Shown here piece by piece: positions 23,159-34,300 of a stretch of 64,000 nt of DNA. The notes under the pieces are model-generated. The model was not told where the DNA came from, made no database searches, and was given only the letters and a program-made list of their open reading frames with translations. The translations under genes were made by a program, and so were the position numbers. The DNA comes from Thysanoteuthis rhombus (Eukaryota; Mollusca; Cephalopoda; Oegopsida; Thysanoteuthidae). The stretch's first letter is position 1. Each line of letters begins with the position of its first letter. The DNA lies in assembly GCA_963457665.1 (NCBI GenBank), contig OY735215.1, positions 41,162,825 to 41,226,824 on the forward strand. The letters run 5' to 3'.

Positions 23159-24334
23159 TAGATATTGCTACTTTTCATATGTCAGTTTATTTCCCTCAAA
23201 ATATAAACACTAATACAATACTACTTGGCTGATATTAAGTGGGCCCATCACATTTTGCCGAGTAAGTAAAATTTCAATCTTATCATAAGACAGAAATGAA
23301 AGTTGTAACTTTTCTGTATAGATATCAAATTGGTTGCGGAGAAAGTTAACCTGGCTTTGGTAACAAATCCTTTGTGTAGATTCTACATTGAAATATATGC
23401 AGCTCTTCAAGATGGAGGGTATCAATTGATAGCCGAAAAATGGGCGGGGAACGAGGAGGGTTGGACATTTGCTTTAGCCTGGATCAGGCTTTCTCACCAA
23501 AGGCGAGATGGTTTAAAAGATTGAACCTTACAGTCAATAAAGGATAATGGTGCAGTAAAAGGGCTTTATGTAACTTCGACAGTATTCCCATAAGAAAAGA
23601 CTATTATCATTTGCTGCGGCTTGCTCCATCATGTCACTATTGGTTCAGGTCATTATTTCTCAGTCAATGATCAAGGGCACCATCTGACACCTGGATCATG
23701 CAGTGGGTTGTACTTACTTGCATTGCAAATGGCAGCGAGTGCAGCCAATTCACCATGGTTGAAATGCCTATAGTATAAGAGGGTTGCCATTAAAATATGT
23801 TACAAATATATACCCTCCCCACCAGAAATATATACTTTTGACTCCCCCCAAATGCTGGAAATGTGGCAGCAGATGCCTATGTCTGCTGGACTTATTTCTA
23901 TTTAGCTGTTGTCAACAAAAAGAAAAAGGAAAATAAACTAATCGTCCAGAGTTGAGTTTCTATTCCATGAACTTCCTCAACTTCACCTGAAGGACAATAT
24001 TTATCTTCAACATTGTCCTGTATTAAAGGTATTGTCAGCAGGTGAAGCAATTATGTAAGTTGGATTGCTCAATTTATATCTGGTTTCAACATGAAAAGGA
24101 TGATTAAGGTTATTTACCTAGAACCTCGTTACCAAGAAAATGGAGAAATCCAAATCTAAACAGCTTTCTCCTCAGTGGGGTGACTACAGATGATTTCATC
24201 ATGGGTGTGTCAAGGCAAGATAGCCTTTTGAAGCCCATTTTTCTCCAGGCTAGTTTGGAATCAGAATTGTCCATTTAGACTGTTTGCCAACAATGGCTTT
24301 AGAGCTTAGTTTGCCTGACAATTTACCCAGAGTT
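23159..24334. other. Stretch with a locally GC-richer segment
   Basis: About 23400-23540 is GC-richer than its surroundings and open for 64 codons on the plus strand (23330-23524), containing AEKWAGNEEGWTFALAW. I do not recognise it and see no second copy. A short C-rich run (CCTCCCCACC) lies near 23815. No gene is called. Confidence 0.4.
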
Positions 24335-24485
24335 TGGGTGAGGGGGATTGAGAAATGATGAATTCATGCTCTTCTTAAGGGCATTAGTTTGAAGTGAATA
24401 CAACCTGTCTCAAATGGAGCTTAAACTTGGCTTGCCAATTCAAACCTCTATGTCCTCAATTATTTAGGCACTCTGAACCTCCTCA
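24335..24485 (-). mobile_element. SINE family G, diverged copy
   Basis: Shares AAGGGCATTAGTTTGAAGTG, the GCCAATTCAAACCTC box B-like part and the right-end ATTATTTAGGCACTCTGA with family G members at 62399-62550 and 14225-14400. It is more diverged than the others. Confidence 0.45.
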
Positions 24486-25549
24486 TCAATCTATAGCATT
24501 CTCTAAAAGTTTTTTTCATCTAATGATATAAGATTTACTGTTTGATCTCAGATGGTTAGAAAGAATACTCAGGAGTGAGAGTCATGCCATCAACTCCTAA
24601 TGTCATAAACTGCTTGATGCCACTCCTAACTGACAGCAGAGCTCTTTGGTTGAGGAAACAAGATTTGTTGAATTTATTACGTCAGATGGAATAAATGAAA
24701 AATTTACCTCAAGTTGAGAGGGAGGTAACTTTGATCAGATAATAAATCTAGAATTACTGCAAAATAACAAGACTAGTACTGGACTGAAAAATTAAAGACC
24801 ATCAGAACAATTGTCACTGAAAATTTGCATGAGCATACCAATAGACACCACCTGAATATTTTTTTTTTTTTTTTTTTTTTAAAGAAAAAGTTCTTTTTTG
24901 GTCTTTATGTTCATTTTAGACCAACAAAGTCCAAATCTTTTGTGCTGGTATTTATTTATTTCTTGGGGGAGTGGGGGGGGAATAATTTCAGATAAAACAT
25001 CCATATTTTTAGATACGTAGTTCTGGTACATGTGTAAGCTATGATCAGTCATACTTGAGGTACGGATGTTCTTTGATGTTTAGACACTGAACTTACCGAT
25101 GTTTATATCGGGCAAAAAGCTTGATGTCAGCTCATCTTTGGAGGTGAGGAAATTGTAGAGTAGCTCACTTCCTTGAAGCTGGGGTAGGGCAACAAGTTTC
25201 TGAAAAAAAAAAAAAAAAAAAAAAATGAAATCCACATCAATGAAAATTACAAAGTGGGTAAAAAAATATCTAAGAAATAGATAAGCAATGTGTTGATATC
25301 ATGACTAATGAGCCAACCACCTAAGCTCAACATGGACAATCGTAGGGCTTGGATGAGTTGCAGTGTTCGATAGTTCTTTGAATACCATTGTAAACTATTC
25401 CCAGCATATAGGATAACCCTTGAATCATAACGGCCATATTTTCCTGAAATGAAAACTCAGCTTTTGCAATAAAAAGCAAAATGTTACATTTGCCTCATAA
25501 AACTAGCAATAAGACCATGGGGGTCTGCTCCCAGTTTTCCAAAGGATAG
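24486..25549. other. AT-rich stretch with homopolymers
   Basis: Contains a T-run of about 22 nt near 24860-24880, a G-rich run near 24965-24980 and an A-run of about 22 nt at 25203-25224. The segment 24705-24735 (GAGAGGGAGGTAACTTTG) resembles 19305-19325 (AAGGGAGGTAACTTTG), a possible shared repeat scrap. No gene is recognised. Confidence 0.45.
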
Positions 25550-25745
25550 AAGCAAAGACATATTCAGAATATATCTTAATGGCAATCCTGTTACCAGTGA
25601 GGAATAATATCATCTTTCTATATGGATACATTAAACTATGGGTGTCATAAAACAATTGTCCAATACAATTATCTTTTATTAACTATTAGGTTTCAACTCT
25701 CAAACCCCCTCATCCTATGCGAGAAGACCTGATCCAGAGAGGGCG
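25550..25745 (+). repeat. Dispersed family H, copy 1
   Basis: Aligns over about 170 bp with 55830-56015. Shared landmarks are ATAATATCATCTTTCTAT, TCATAAAACAATT, ATTATCTTTTATT and GAGAAGACCTGATC. Function and class are unknown. Confidence 0.65.
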
Positions 25746-26049
25746 ATTGCTTTGCTTGCACCACCATTGCCTGTCCATGTTTGTGTATAATGATAACAAA
25801 AATTTACAAATCTCAGAATTTTTATTCTTCAGAGATGTCTATTTTAGTAGATCACTCATACTGCTTTATAACAGTAAATGAACAGATTGAATGAGTGGTA
25901 ATACTTTGCCAAGGTCTGGACACCCATTTAAGGACATTCATGACAAAGGCAAAATCTAAACCTTGTGGTATGACAAAATCTAGTTAACTGCTATCATATG
26001 AGTCTGACTTCCAAACATAGTGCTTCAGGACTCAGTATCTACATTGTTA

Positions 26050-26225
26050 AAAACCATCAACATAGGTTTCTTCAGTTCATAGATGATTCTGGCTGGCTTG
26101 CTAGCAAGGTTTGTGTCATGTATACAGGCCACACCAATAGAGCTTGAAGGATGAAAATTTAAACATTTACTCCTCATCATGTCTAGAAAAAATCTTTTTC
26201 TTGCTTTGAAAAAATTATGTCATTG
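26050..26225 (-). mobile_element. Dispersed family A, partial copy A3 (minus)
   Basis: Only the 3' half of family A, inverted: complement of GAAACCTATGTTGATGG at the left, then GTCATGTATACAGGCCACAC, TTTACTCCTCATCATGTC and the A-rich block. It faces copy A4 about 90 bp away. Confidence 0.75.
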
Positions 26226-26312
26226 TATACCCTTATATTGATTTATTTATAAGGTTTACGTTATTCGTGTTATTGAAGCAAGAAATATCAATGCATCAAA
26301 TGTTGAAGTACA

Positions 26313-26755
26313 GCAGAGGTCCGTTTACTCATTCAATACAAACAGTTATCTGCCCAATGTCTTTTGGCAGCATACCCTTCTGGGGTGATCAATTACAAAA
26401 TAGGAAAAAAGGGTGATTAATGAATGTTACTTCTCTCGCCTTTTGTTGGATCGCTAAAAAGTCTGAATTTTCAAAAAACAAGCATGAATGCTTCCGGAAA
26501 CAAACTAAGGGATCAATAAAACAAATACAGACAATTCAAATTATCACTAAAAAAGGTTCTTTAAGGATGGAATTACTTAATGACTAAAAAATGTTTTCTT
26601 CTATATATAATGAGGAGTAAATGTTAAAATTTACAGCCCTCTGGGGCTAATGGTGCATCCTGTATGCATGACATATACATAGATAGTAAGCCAGCCAGAC
26701 CATCTTAAAAACTGAAGAAACTTGTATCAAAAGTTTTGGTTGACTGTTCCCAAGA
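26313..26755 (+). mobile_element. Dispersed family A, copy A4
   Basis: Near-full copy: CAGAGGTCCGTTTACTCATT start, TCTTTTGGCAGCATACCCTT, GGGTGATTAATGAATG, CGCTAAAAAGTCTGAATTTT, GGAGTAAATGTTAAAATTTA and TTTTGGTTGACTGTTCCCAA end. It lies in inverted orientation to A3. Confidence 0.85.
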
Positions 26756-27017
26756 ATTTATAAGTTTTGGAAGAGGAGTTCTTAATAAAGGTTTTTTTTT
26801 CTTTTCAATATGATAATAAGGAAAAGGAATGAATAGTAATTCAAATGAAAAAAATTTCCAATTATAAATTTATCTTTTTTGAATAAAACATGAAACTGTA
26901 GGAATTTTCTCAAGACTTAGATTCAATAAATTCAAAAAGTATTCGATACATTTGAAAATGCTCATTTTATATTCACAGTTTCAAAATTGATAGACTTTGG
27001 ACTAAGATTGAAATATC

Positions 27018-27951
27018 ATTATCATCTGTCCTTTATTGTCCGTCGTTACATATCCTTGTCCAGGATTTGTCAAACTTCTCTATCATGGGTATTGCAGGGC
27101 CGATACTTTCTGAATTTGTCTAGTTTGTCTCTCTATCTTATTTTCTACCAGCCTCAATTACACATGCAATCTCTAGGGATCCATGTTGTGAGTCATGGTT
27201 GTCTGCCATTCTTGCAACATGACCTATATATCACCGTTTCAGCTAATGGATTCTATGATGTCTCAGACTTCTGTTTTCTCCCTGATATATTGTGCTGTCT
27301 AGTGATCTCTTGATGTGAGGTTGAACGTAATTTTTTCAAGTGTATGTTGCATGCTTCTCAGTTTGAGCGTCAGTCTCTTTGTTAGTTTCTATGTTTCAGC
27401 TCCATAAGTGAGTATTGAGAAGATGCATTGGTTGTATACTCTTCTTTTAAGAACTAATAGGACTTTCTTGTTCTTGAAGGTTGAGCTTGCTCTGCCAAAG
27501 GCTTGCCATTCTACTGTGATTCTTTGCCTAATTTCTTCCCCTTTTGTCCGAGGTAGTTGTTATAGTCCACTTTCTCCAGTCTTGCTTTTTCGATTTTGAT
27601 CGTATTGTGTTTATTTCTGACATGTTTATTACACATGACTTTTGTTTTGCTGAAATTAATACGTAAGCTGACTTTCTTGCTTCCTCCATTCAGTTCATCT
27701 ACCATTGGTTAGAAGTCGTGAAGGTTCTCTGCAGAAAGGACAATGTCATCTGTAAATCTGAGGTTACTTAGGTAGTCTGATTCTTTTATCATACCACTGT
27801 AGGATTCAGAAGATCCTCTTGAGGCACGCTGTGGAGAGTTGGTATCACCTTGTTTTACTCCTTTTTGGGTGAGAATATACTCAGTATAAAACCATTGACA
27901 CGGACCAGACAATTGAAAAGTTATGTACAAAATTCTGGAATCTTTACTCAA
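27018..27951 (-). mobile_element. RTE-like LINE fragment R6 (minus)
   Basis: Second-longest copy. On the minus strand it reads KGVKQGDTNSPQ (RT motif, about 27870), YLSNLRFTDDIVLSAENLHD (27709-27790, the FADD box as FTDD with both catalytic aspartates kept), then SKKVSLRINFSKTKVMCNKH and LEKVDYNNYLGQ (27600-27690), and the thumb and C-terminal region to a CATTATCATC tail complement at 27018. Frameshifts divide these blocks. Confidence 0.92.
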
Positions 27952-28739
27952 TTTTTCCTAAGCCCCAGGCAAACTCTTCCACAAAATATCATTGAAATTC
28001 AATAAGAACTTCAGGAGATATTGCATGGACAAAAAGACAAACATGAGAGAGTACATATACTTCTTCTAACTTTGTTGGCAGAGGTAAAGAGGATTACATA
28101 ATATTAGAAATTATCAATTTTAATTGAGATATAACATGAACTAAAATTTTCTGACAAGCAACAATCAGTCATGTCCTTCAGCTAAAGAATTGTTATTGCG
28201 ATTCAAATGCAGCTCTCCAGGTGTTAAAATGGCCACTAGCATTCTATTATCAACTTATTTCCATGAGCTCTCCGCTTAACTAAGAGAAGAAAAGGCATAG
28301 GTATATTCCATGCATGTCAACACCTCCAAGTGCAGTATTAGATTCGCTTCCAATCTTGACAGGTCAGTTTGGGGTAACAAGAGAAATTCTCAATTGATGG
28401 AAAAGACAGTGAAAGGCTTCCTCATAAGGTGTTCATAAAAGAGGGCCCCTTGGCACACCCATCCCCAGGACCAGTGAACGGCTTCTTCATAAGATGTTCA
28501 TAAAAGAGGGCCCCTTGGCGTACCCATCTCTTGGACAGGCAGAAGATAATCATACAAATCCTTGCATTTAGCTGTGAGCTATATGCTCATCATGCCTCCT
28601 ATCTGAACCAGGGGAGTTGGTACACAAAACCGTCTTAATCCGGTTTCGCAACTTATGGTACCTTCCTTCTCGAACTTAGCCTCCTCTTTTCGTAATTGAA
28701 CTAATTATATTTTAAGAAACTGTCGACCAAAATTATCAC
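27952..28739. other. Stretch with a 65-bp tandem duplication
   Basis: Contains the local duplication at 28409-28538. Otherwise no repeat family or coding sequence is recognised. Confidence 0.45.
28409..28538. repeat. 65-bp tandem duplication
   Basis: GTGAAAGGCTTCCTCATAAG at 28409 recurs as GTGAACGGCTTCTTCATAAG at 28474. Both units share TTCATAAAAGAGGGCCCCTT. There are about eight differences over the aligned 60 bp, so the duplication is not very recent. Confidence 0.9.
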
Positions 28740-29060
28740 AATGGTTTCTTTCAGTTTTCAAGCTGGTTGGCTGGCTTTGCATGTATCACACATACAGGCC
28801 ACAGAAATGGAGGTATGGGGCTGAAAATTTGAACATTCACTCTTTATTATGTCAAGAAAAAATATTTTGTATGTTTTTTGAAATTTCCCCTTCCAATGAG
28901 CTTTTGTCAATTTGTAATGTAAGTTTGTGCTAAAATGGACCTTTAATTGGTATCCAGTTGCATCCATTCTTGTGTTTTTTTGAAAATTCACAGTTATTTT
29001 CAAGGTGATCACTGCCCAGCAAAAGGCAAGAGAAGTAACTGATTCATTGATCAATACTGC
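28740..29060 (-). mobile_element. Dispersed family A, copy A5 (minus)
   Basis: Inverted family A copy with complement landmarks at the left (AGCTGGTTGGCTGGCTTTGC, ATTCACTCTTTATTATGTC), centre (TGTAAGTTTGTGCTAAAATG) and right (GATCACTGCCCAGCAAAAGG, AGTAACTGATTCATTGATCA). It stops at the point where A6 begins in the opposite direction. Confidence 0.85.
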
Positions 29061-29077
29061 CGAAAGTATTGATCAAT
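29046..29077. repeat. Perfect dyad at the A5/A6 junction
   Basis: ATTGATCAATACT (29046-29058), a 6-nt spacer GCCGAA, then AGTATTGATCAAT (29065-29077). The 13-bp arms are perfect and sit exactly between the two head-to-head family A copies. Confidence 0.9.
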
Positions 29078-29079
29078 TA

Positions 29080-29420
29080 AAAATTAGAAGAAGGGATGAT
29101 CAATGAATCAGTTACTTCACTTGCCTTTTATTGGGCCGTGGTCACTAAAAAAGTCTGGATTTTCAAAAAACCAAGACTGAATGCAAAGTAAGTGGCCACT
29201 TTAGCATAAACTTACATTGAAAATTGACAAAAACCTTTGGGAGAAAGATTTTCAAAAACCTCAAAAGTATTTTTCCTATTTATAACATGTAAATATTTAA
29301 ATTTTCAGAACTATATATATATTGGTGCAGCCTGTACATGTGAGACATAGCAAGCCAGACCAACATGAAAATTGAAGAAACCTATAGTGAGTTTTAGTTG
29401 ACAGTTTCAAAAAGGTTAAT
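29080..29420 (+). mobile_element. Dispersed family A, copy A6
   Basis: Starts at the internal GGGATGATCAATGAATCAGT block, so it lacks the first ~90 bp of the family. Then come GGTCACTAAAAAAGTCTGGA, CACTTTAGCATAAACTTACA, ATATTGGTGCAGCCTGTACA and GTTTTAGTTGACAGTTTC. It forms an inverted pair with A5. Confidence 0.88.
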
Positions 29421-30259
29421 CAAATTAGTATCTTTGAAGTTAGAAATAGGTTATTTGAATTAGTATGTGAAATAGGAAATCAGTTCTAATTAGTATCAGT
29501 GAAATTTTAGTGCATAACTTTAACTGACTCTGTCAACCTGACTTAGACTCTGACTCCGAAGTCTTGATAGGACCACTGACGTCAAAAAAATGAGATTCTG
29601 ATGATGATAGTCAATGGCCATAAAAGGTACTGTAAGGCGAACCAACGGATACTCTCGAATGAAGCTGAGTTTTCCCTAATAACACACACACACAAAAAAA
29701 AGCTTGACTGTTGTTTTTGACAATCAGTAATTTCTTATGGAACATAACTATGACAGAGTCAATTAAATTCTTATCAATTTAGCTATTACTACAATAAAAG
29801 TAACAAAGTATGATGCTTCTTGGTTACTGTCATTCAAAGTGCAAGATCCATGTCAGAAAAGATTACCAACACTTAGTTTTACTCAGTCAACTAAAAATGT
29901 TACAATAGCATTTGTTTAGGGACCCACAGATTTTGAATGTTAGCTTTGGAAACTAGTTACCTCTTCAGCAAAACATGGTTTTCTTGTTGAGCCTTTCATA
30001 CATACAAGAAGCTGAAGTTCTCCCTACCTCCAACTATTAGGGTTGAGATAGCAGAGATGAACACTTCAAAATTAGTGGGCAGGGAGTCCTAATAATAGCA
30101 GGGACAATGGAAATTTTTTTGTAAAATGATGAAAAGTGGGAGGGGGGCAATAAGCACTTGAGGATACATTACTAACCTGTAGTGATTAAATTACTGATAT
30201 CAATACTATGAGAAAGGTTTCATTTGGGAGGGAACAAAAACTGACTGCTTGATGCCTCT
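29421..30259. other. AT-rich stretch without a recognised gene
   Basis: Short (AC)n and A-run near 29685-29700. No repeat family or gene recognised. Confidence 0.45.
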
Positions 30260-30578
30260 CAATCATAATCAACATCACATGGAGAGACCCCAAGACAGCA
30301 CAGAATATTAGAAGAGTCCGAGATATTATAGAAACCATTAGGAAACTCAAATGGCAATGAGGTGATCATACTGCAAGAATGGCAGACAACGGATGGTTTG
30401 CAACATAGATTCCCCAGGGATCAAATGCGGAACTGAGGCCAACGAGATTGCGAAACAAACTGGACAGGTTGAAAACAATATTGGCTCTGTGACACCCACC
30501 ATAGAGAAGCGTAGCTATCCCAGAGGAAGATCTAAGTCCAATAACTGACAGACAATAATAGGCTGATGATAATGAAAA
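30260..30578 (+). mobile_element. RTE-like LINE fragment R7
   Basis: 3' fragment beginning at the IMLNLTWRDH-equivalent (AATCAACATCACATGGAGAG). It continues through RVRDIIETIRKLKWQ and the C-terminal domain with indels and a degraded GATGATAATGA tail near 30565-30578. Confidence 0.85.
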
Positions 30579-31206
30579 ACTGACAACTGCAAAGAAAGGA
30601 CTTTTCTTTCTACCAAATGATTTTGTGATAATGTAACTAACCTAAAACTACCTGTCTCTAGTTCAAGCACTCAATTCAAACCCAGAAATGCAGAAAAATT
30701 CAATTACAGCCCTAATGACCTTCATTCCAATGCTCTATCCTCTGAAGAATATCTTTGATGATGGTTTGTTTCTGAGACATTCACCAGTGTAATGCAGTTC
30801 AAAAGTACGCACCAAGAAATGATTTGGGCAAAAAAAAAAAAATACTGAATAATTAAATAAATTTGTCCGAGGAATCTGCCAAAAGCTCGCAGCAAATTAG
30901 TTTTAACTCAATTAGTGCATTTTATTTTAGTTTCAAAATTACAGTCTAAAAATGACAACATTTATGCTAGCCTTGTGCATTCGTACTCGGTCAATACAGA
31001 AAAATCCATTTCTGTAGTAATTACAATCAAAGAGTCTGAAAACTTTGCAAGGTGTTGTCATTTGCAAGACTTTGCTTTATCTGGCACACCGGTCTCGCAA
31101 CAAAGTCACCCAGGGTAGCAAATACTCGGGGTGCCTATCACGTGTTAGAGACAAAAGAGCTTTCCAAATACAAATGGAAAAATGAATAAATCTAACAGAA
31201 TGAGAA
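30579..31206. other. AT-rich stretch without a recognised gene
   Basis: An open stretch of 67 codons (30915-31118) is not recognised. A run of A lies near 30830. Nothing else is seen. Confidence 0.4.
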
Positions 31207-31618
31207 CAGGTCTGGTTAGTCAATCAATAGAGACCATCAGGTTACCAATATCATGAAGCAGCATGAAAATTGGAAAAAGGTAGGGTCAAAGAATAAGTTT
31301 CTGCTCCTGCATTTTGCTGGTGGTGATCACTAAAAAAGTCCAAAGTCTCAAAAACTAGAGTGAATGCTGCTGGTCACGAACTCGGGGATCAATTTAGCAA
31401 AAACTTGAACCCCCCCCCCCCAACAAAAAACCCATTGAGAGTGGAATTTTTTTTTTTTGTAAAGGAATTTTTCAAGACATAATAAGGAGATTATGCTTAA
31501 TTTTTCATTCTTCTAACATCATTGGTGCGGCCTGCATACATGATACATAGCCAACCAGACAAACTTGAAAACTGAAGAAACCTACAGTTTTGGTGGCAGT
31601 TTGCTTGACAGTTTCCAA
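31207..31618 (+). mobile_element. Dispersed family A, copy A7
   Basis: Full-length copy with the clearest left end, CAGGTCTGGTTAGTCAATCA, then GCAGCATGAAAATTGG, TGGTGATCACTAAAAAAGTC, a C-run where other copies have an AACTTACATT-like block, CATTGGTGCGGCCTGCATAC and TTGACAGTTTCCAATAG at the right end. Confidence 0.88.
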
Positions 31619-33008
31619 TAGTCAAAATGAGAAAACTTCTTGATGTGAAATAAGATTTTTCAGGTATATTTAACGGTTAAAAACTTTCTGACATGGTAAA
31701 AGAGAAACAATTGGCGATGAAAATTCTCACGGCTGACAACAAACTCAGTCAGGCTTTAAAGGGTACCAATGTTTAGCTTGAACCTGGTTGTCACCCATCC
31801 AGGTACTGAGCAGGCACATTGCCACTTAACTGCATTGATCTGAGAGGAACCCCTGTTTTTAGCAATGTGCTTAAATCAACTGCTAGACTCCTTTCCTATT
31901 CTTCAAGGTTTAAAAAAAAAAACTCCAAGCCAGTCAAACCTCATATAAAATCCTTTTTATTTATTCACCACTTTCCAAAGATCATGTACACAACAATTGT
32001 CCCTTATCATCAATGTGAAGCACACGACAGGATGTGAACTGCCATTCTACAGATTTTGCTACACCACTTCATCATGATATGAATACAGTTTGAAGAAGTA
32101 ATAGGAAAGCAGAAAGGAGAAATTTAGAAGCTGGGCCGGCAAATGGAAAGTTTATTCCATGCTTCTCTTGCTCTCCTGCTCTGAAGCCAACAGAAGTTGC
32201 TATGCAATGAATATTTTAAATCAAATGATATAGGATCATGAGTCTTCTCCTTCAAGTTCAAAACTCACCTGAAGTCAATGATCGAATAAAGGGAACTGGA
32301 AAGTGAATAGATAAATAAAATTGAAACCCAAGTTTGGATAAGTGATCAGTCAGTCATATAAACAATTCCAGATTCGACAACTTAGACACAAAAACTTCTG
32401 AGATTCTATATACAACACAGACCACACTTCAAATATACAATCCAGCCAAAAAAGGCATCACAACTAGAAAAGCATTCAAAGAGTGGCAACAAAAATGGTC
32501 CTAGAACTTGAAAAACCTTCCAGATAAGAGAACAAAGTTCAAAAACTAAAACTACTCGAGAAGAAAGAAGAAGAAGGGGAGATGCAATAAAGACGTTCGA
32601 AATAATAAAAGGCATAAATAACATCACAGCAAAATAGTTCTTTACAATAAATAGAAGGAACAACAACAAAATTTATTAAGTAAAACAGTAACAATTCTAA
32701 GAATGAATGCAACAAATGCACGTCACATAAAAAAACCAAAAAAACATTTTGATGTAAATAATTCCAACTGAAGCAAGACACAAGTACAAATCTGTGCATG
32801 ATCTTTACTCACAAATTCTCATGTGGTTTGTGTGGTAATAAACCCTTGCTAGGACATTTTATCCATATTTATAAGCAGATGAATGAAATTTCCATCCTCT
32901 TTCCTCTAACATATCTAAAAGTCAAACAATACAACAGACAAGATTCAGCAAAGGAAATAATTATGGTACATAGGAATAGATACCTACTTCTCAATTTCCA
33001 GGTTTCTT
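31619..33008. other. AT-rich stretch without a recognised gene
   Basis: Contains C-poor, A-rich sequence at 32400-32800 whose complement gives long F/L/S-rich frames (32406-32669 and 32539-32799 on minus). These overlap each other in different frames and reflect composition, not coding. No repeat copy is seen. Confidence 0.45.
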
Positions 33009-33370
33009 GTATGTTCAGTGTCAACTAATGTAGACATTACCATATATCTACTTTACATATTCAAGCCTTACTGCATATCTAGTTCCCAAAACCCTGTCTT
33101 ACCTTATATCTAGTTCCAAAAACCAAGCCTTACAGTATATCTAGTTCCCTAAACATAGCGTTACCTTATGTCTAGTTAAAAAAACACAGCTTTACCTTAT
33201 ATCTACTTCCAAAACCCAGCCTTACAGTATATCTAGTTCCAAAACCCAGCCTTACAGTATATCTAGTTCCCCAAACATAGCCTTACTATATATCTAGTTC
33301 CCAAAACACAGCCTTACCATACATGTAGTTTTCAAAACTAAGCTTTACCTTAAATTTAGTTCCTAAAACA
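33009..33370. repeat. 31-bp minisatellite, about 11 units
   Basis: A leader (TGTATGTTCAGTGTCAACTA) is followed by eleven units, period 29-32 bp, each built on TTACMRTATATCTAGTTCCC plus AAAACACAGCC. Unit starts are near 33037, 33068, 33099, 33129, 33160, 33191, 33220, 33251, 33281, 33313 and 33345. The same leader and about one and a half units recur at 57642-57722, so the array has grown inside a dispersed element. LINE R8 follows directly. Confidence 0.92.
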
Positions 33371-33725
33371 AAATCCCACTAGTTCTAAAAAGAAGAATAT
33401 AAAACCAATGCATCTTCCCAGTAGCCACCTATGAAGCTGAAACATGAAACCTAATCATACGACTGACTGCCAACCTCACATGGAGAGGTCACAAGATAGC
33501 ACAATATATCAGAGAAAAAGCAAAAGTCCAAGACAAAACCGATGGACATCACAACTCACAACATGGATCTCCAGAGATCACACCTGAAACTGAAGCCCGG
33601 CAGAATACAAGATCTAGAGACAAACTAGACAAGTTCAGACGCCCATGATAGAGAGATCTGGCAAATCCTGGGAAGGTCTATATCCAATGATGGACAATTA
33701 AAGACTGATGATGATGATGATGATG
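33369..33725 (+). mobile_element. RTE-like LINE fragment R8, internally deleted
   Basis: From the NKKIPLVLKRR equivalent (AAAATCCCACTAGTTCT) to a (GAT)n tail at about 33706-33725. Compared with other copies it has lost the segment around LRTMQRAHERIM and that around SIRKLKWQWAGHVARM, each deletion tens of bases long. Confidence 0.88.
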
Positions 33726-33914
33726 CCACTGCAATAGGTAGGCTATCTTTTCATCAATATCAAATAGCGGGATACTTTTTGGACAGACTTCATATTCAAA
33801 CTGGCTCCATTGATTTCAGAAACTCTACAAGACACATCACTTGAGTACAATGCAACACAACTAATTTTCAAGAAAATAAACGAGGAAGAGAGAGGGATGA
33901 ATTGGTTTGATATC

Positions 33915-34205
33915 AATGTCTCTTCGGTTCAACTTCATTAAATCATTTCAGATACATAAAGATGGTTGTAATCATGCTGCAAAATGACACTTTTTCTATT
34001 CACCAAACTGAGTGTGGCTCGATATCAATGTCTAACGAATTTTCAAAAGGTCTGCTTGTCGGTACTGAAAGCAAAATCAATACTACAAATGCAGAGACAG
34101 AGAAAATACTTGAATTCAACACATGATATCCATGGCAACAGACCAAAGACAAGACAATATAACTCTGGAATCATTGCAAGAGACACTGAGACAAGATGAA
34201 AAATT
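33915..34205 (+). repeat. Dispersed family C, copy 1
   Basis: Aligns over about 280 bp with 44775-45060. Landmarks are ACTTTTTCTATTCACCAAAC, AATTTTCAAAAGGTCTGCTT, AAATGCAGAGACAGAG and CAACACATGATATCCATGGC. One shared frame reads FSKGLLVGT...KIN.TNAET, but it is broken by a stop in this copy. The class is unknown. Confidence 0.8.
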
Positions 34206-34221
34206 TGTACTTAATCTACAG

Positions 34222-34300
34222 CTGTGGTTCTCAACATTTTCTGTCCCCTTGACTTGATAAAATATTAATAACATACCATGGAGCAAAAAGAACCACATCC
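34222..34300. mobile_element. Possible hAT-like terminal relic
   Basis: TGTGGTTCTCAACATTTT at the left and AAAAAGAACCACATC at the right form an inverted pair about 75 bp apart. Such termini are typical of hAT-derived fragments. No target duplication is seen. Confidence 0.35.

Noticed and set aside
33009..33370. CRISPR-like array of 31-bp units
   Set aside because: Units are contiguous and diverged with no distinct spacers, in an animal genome. It is a minisatellite.
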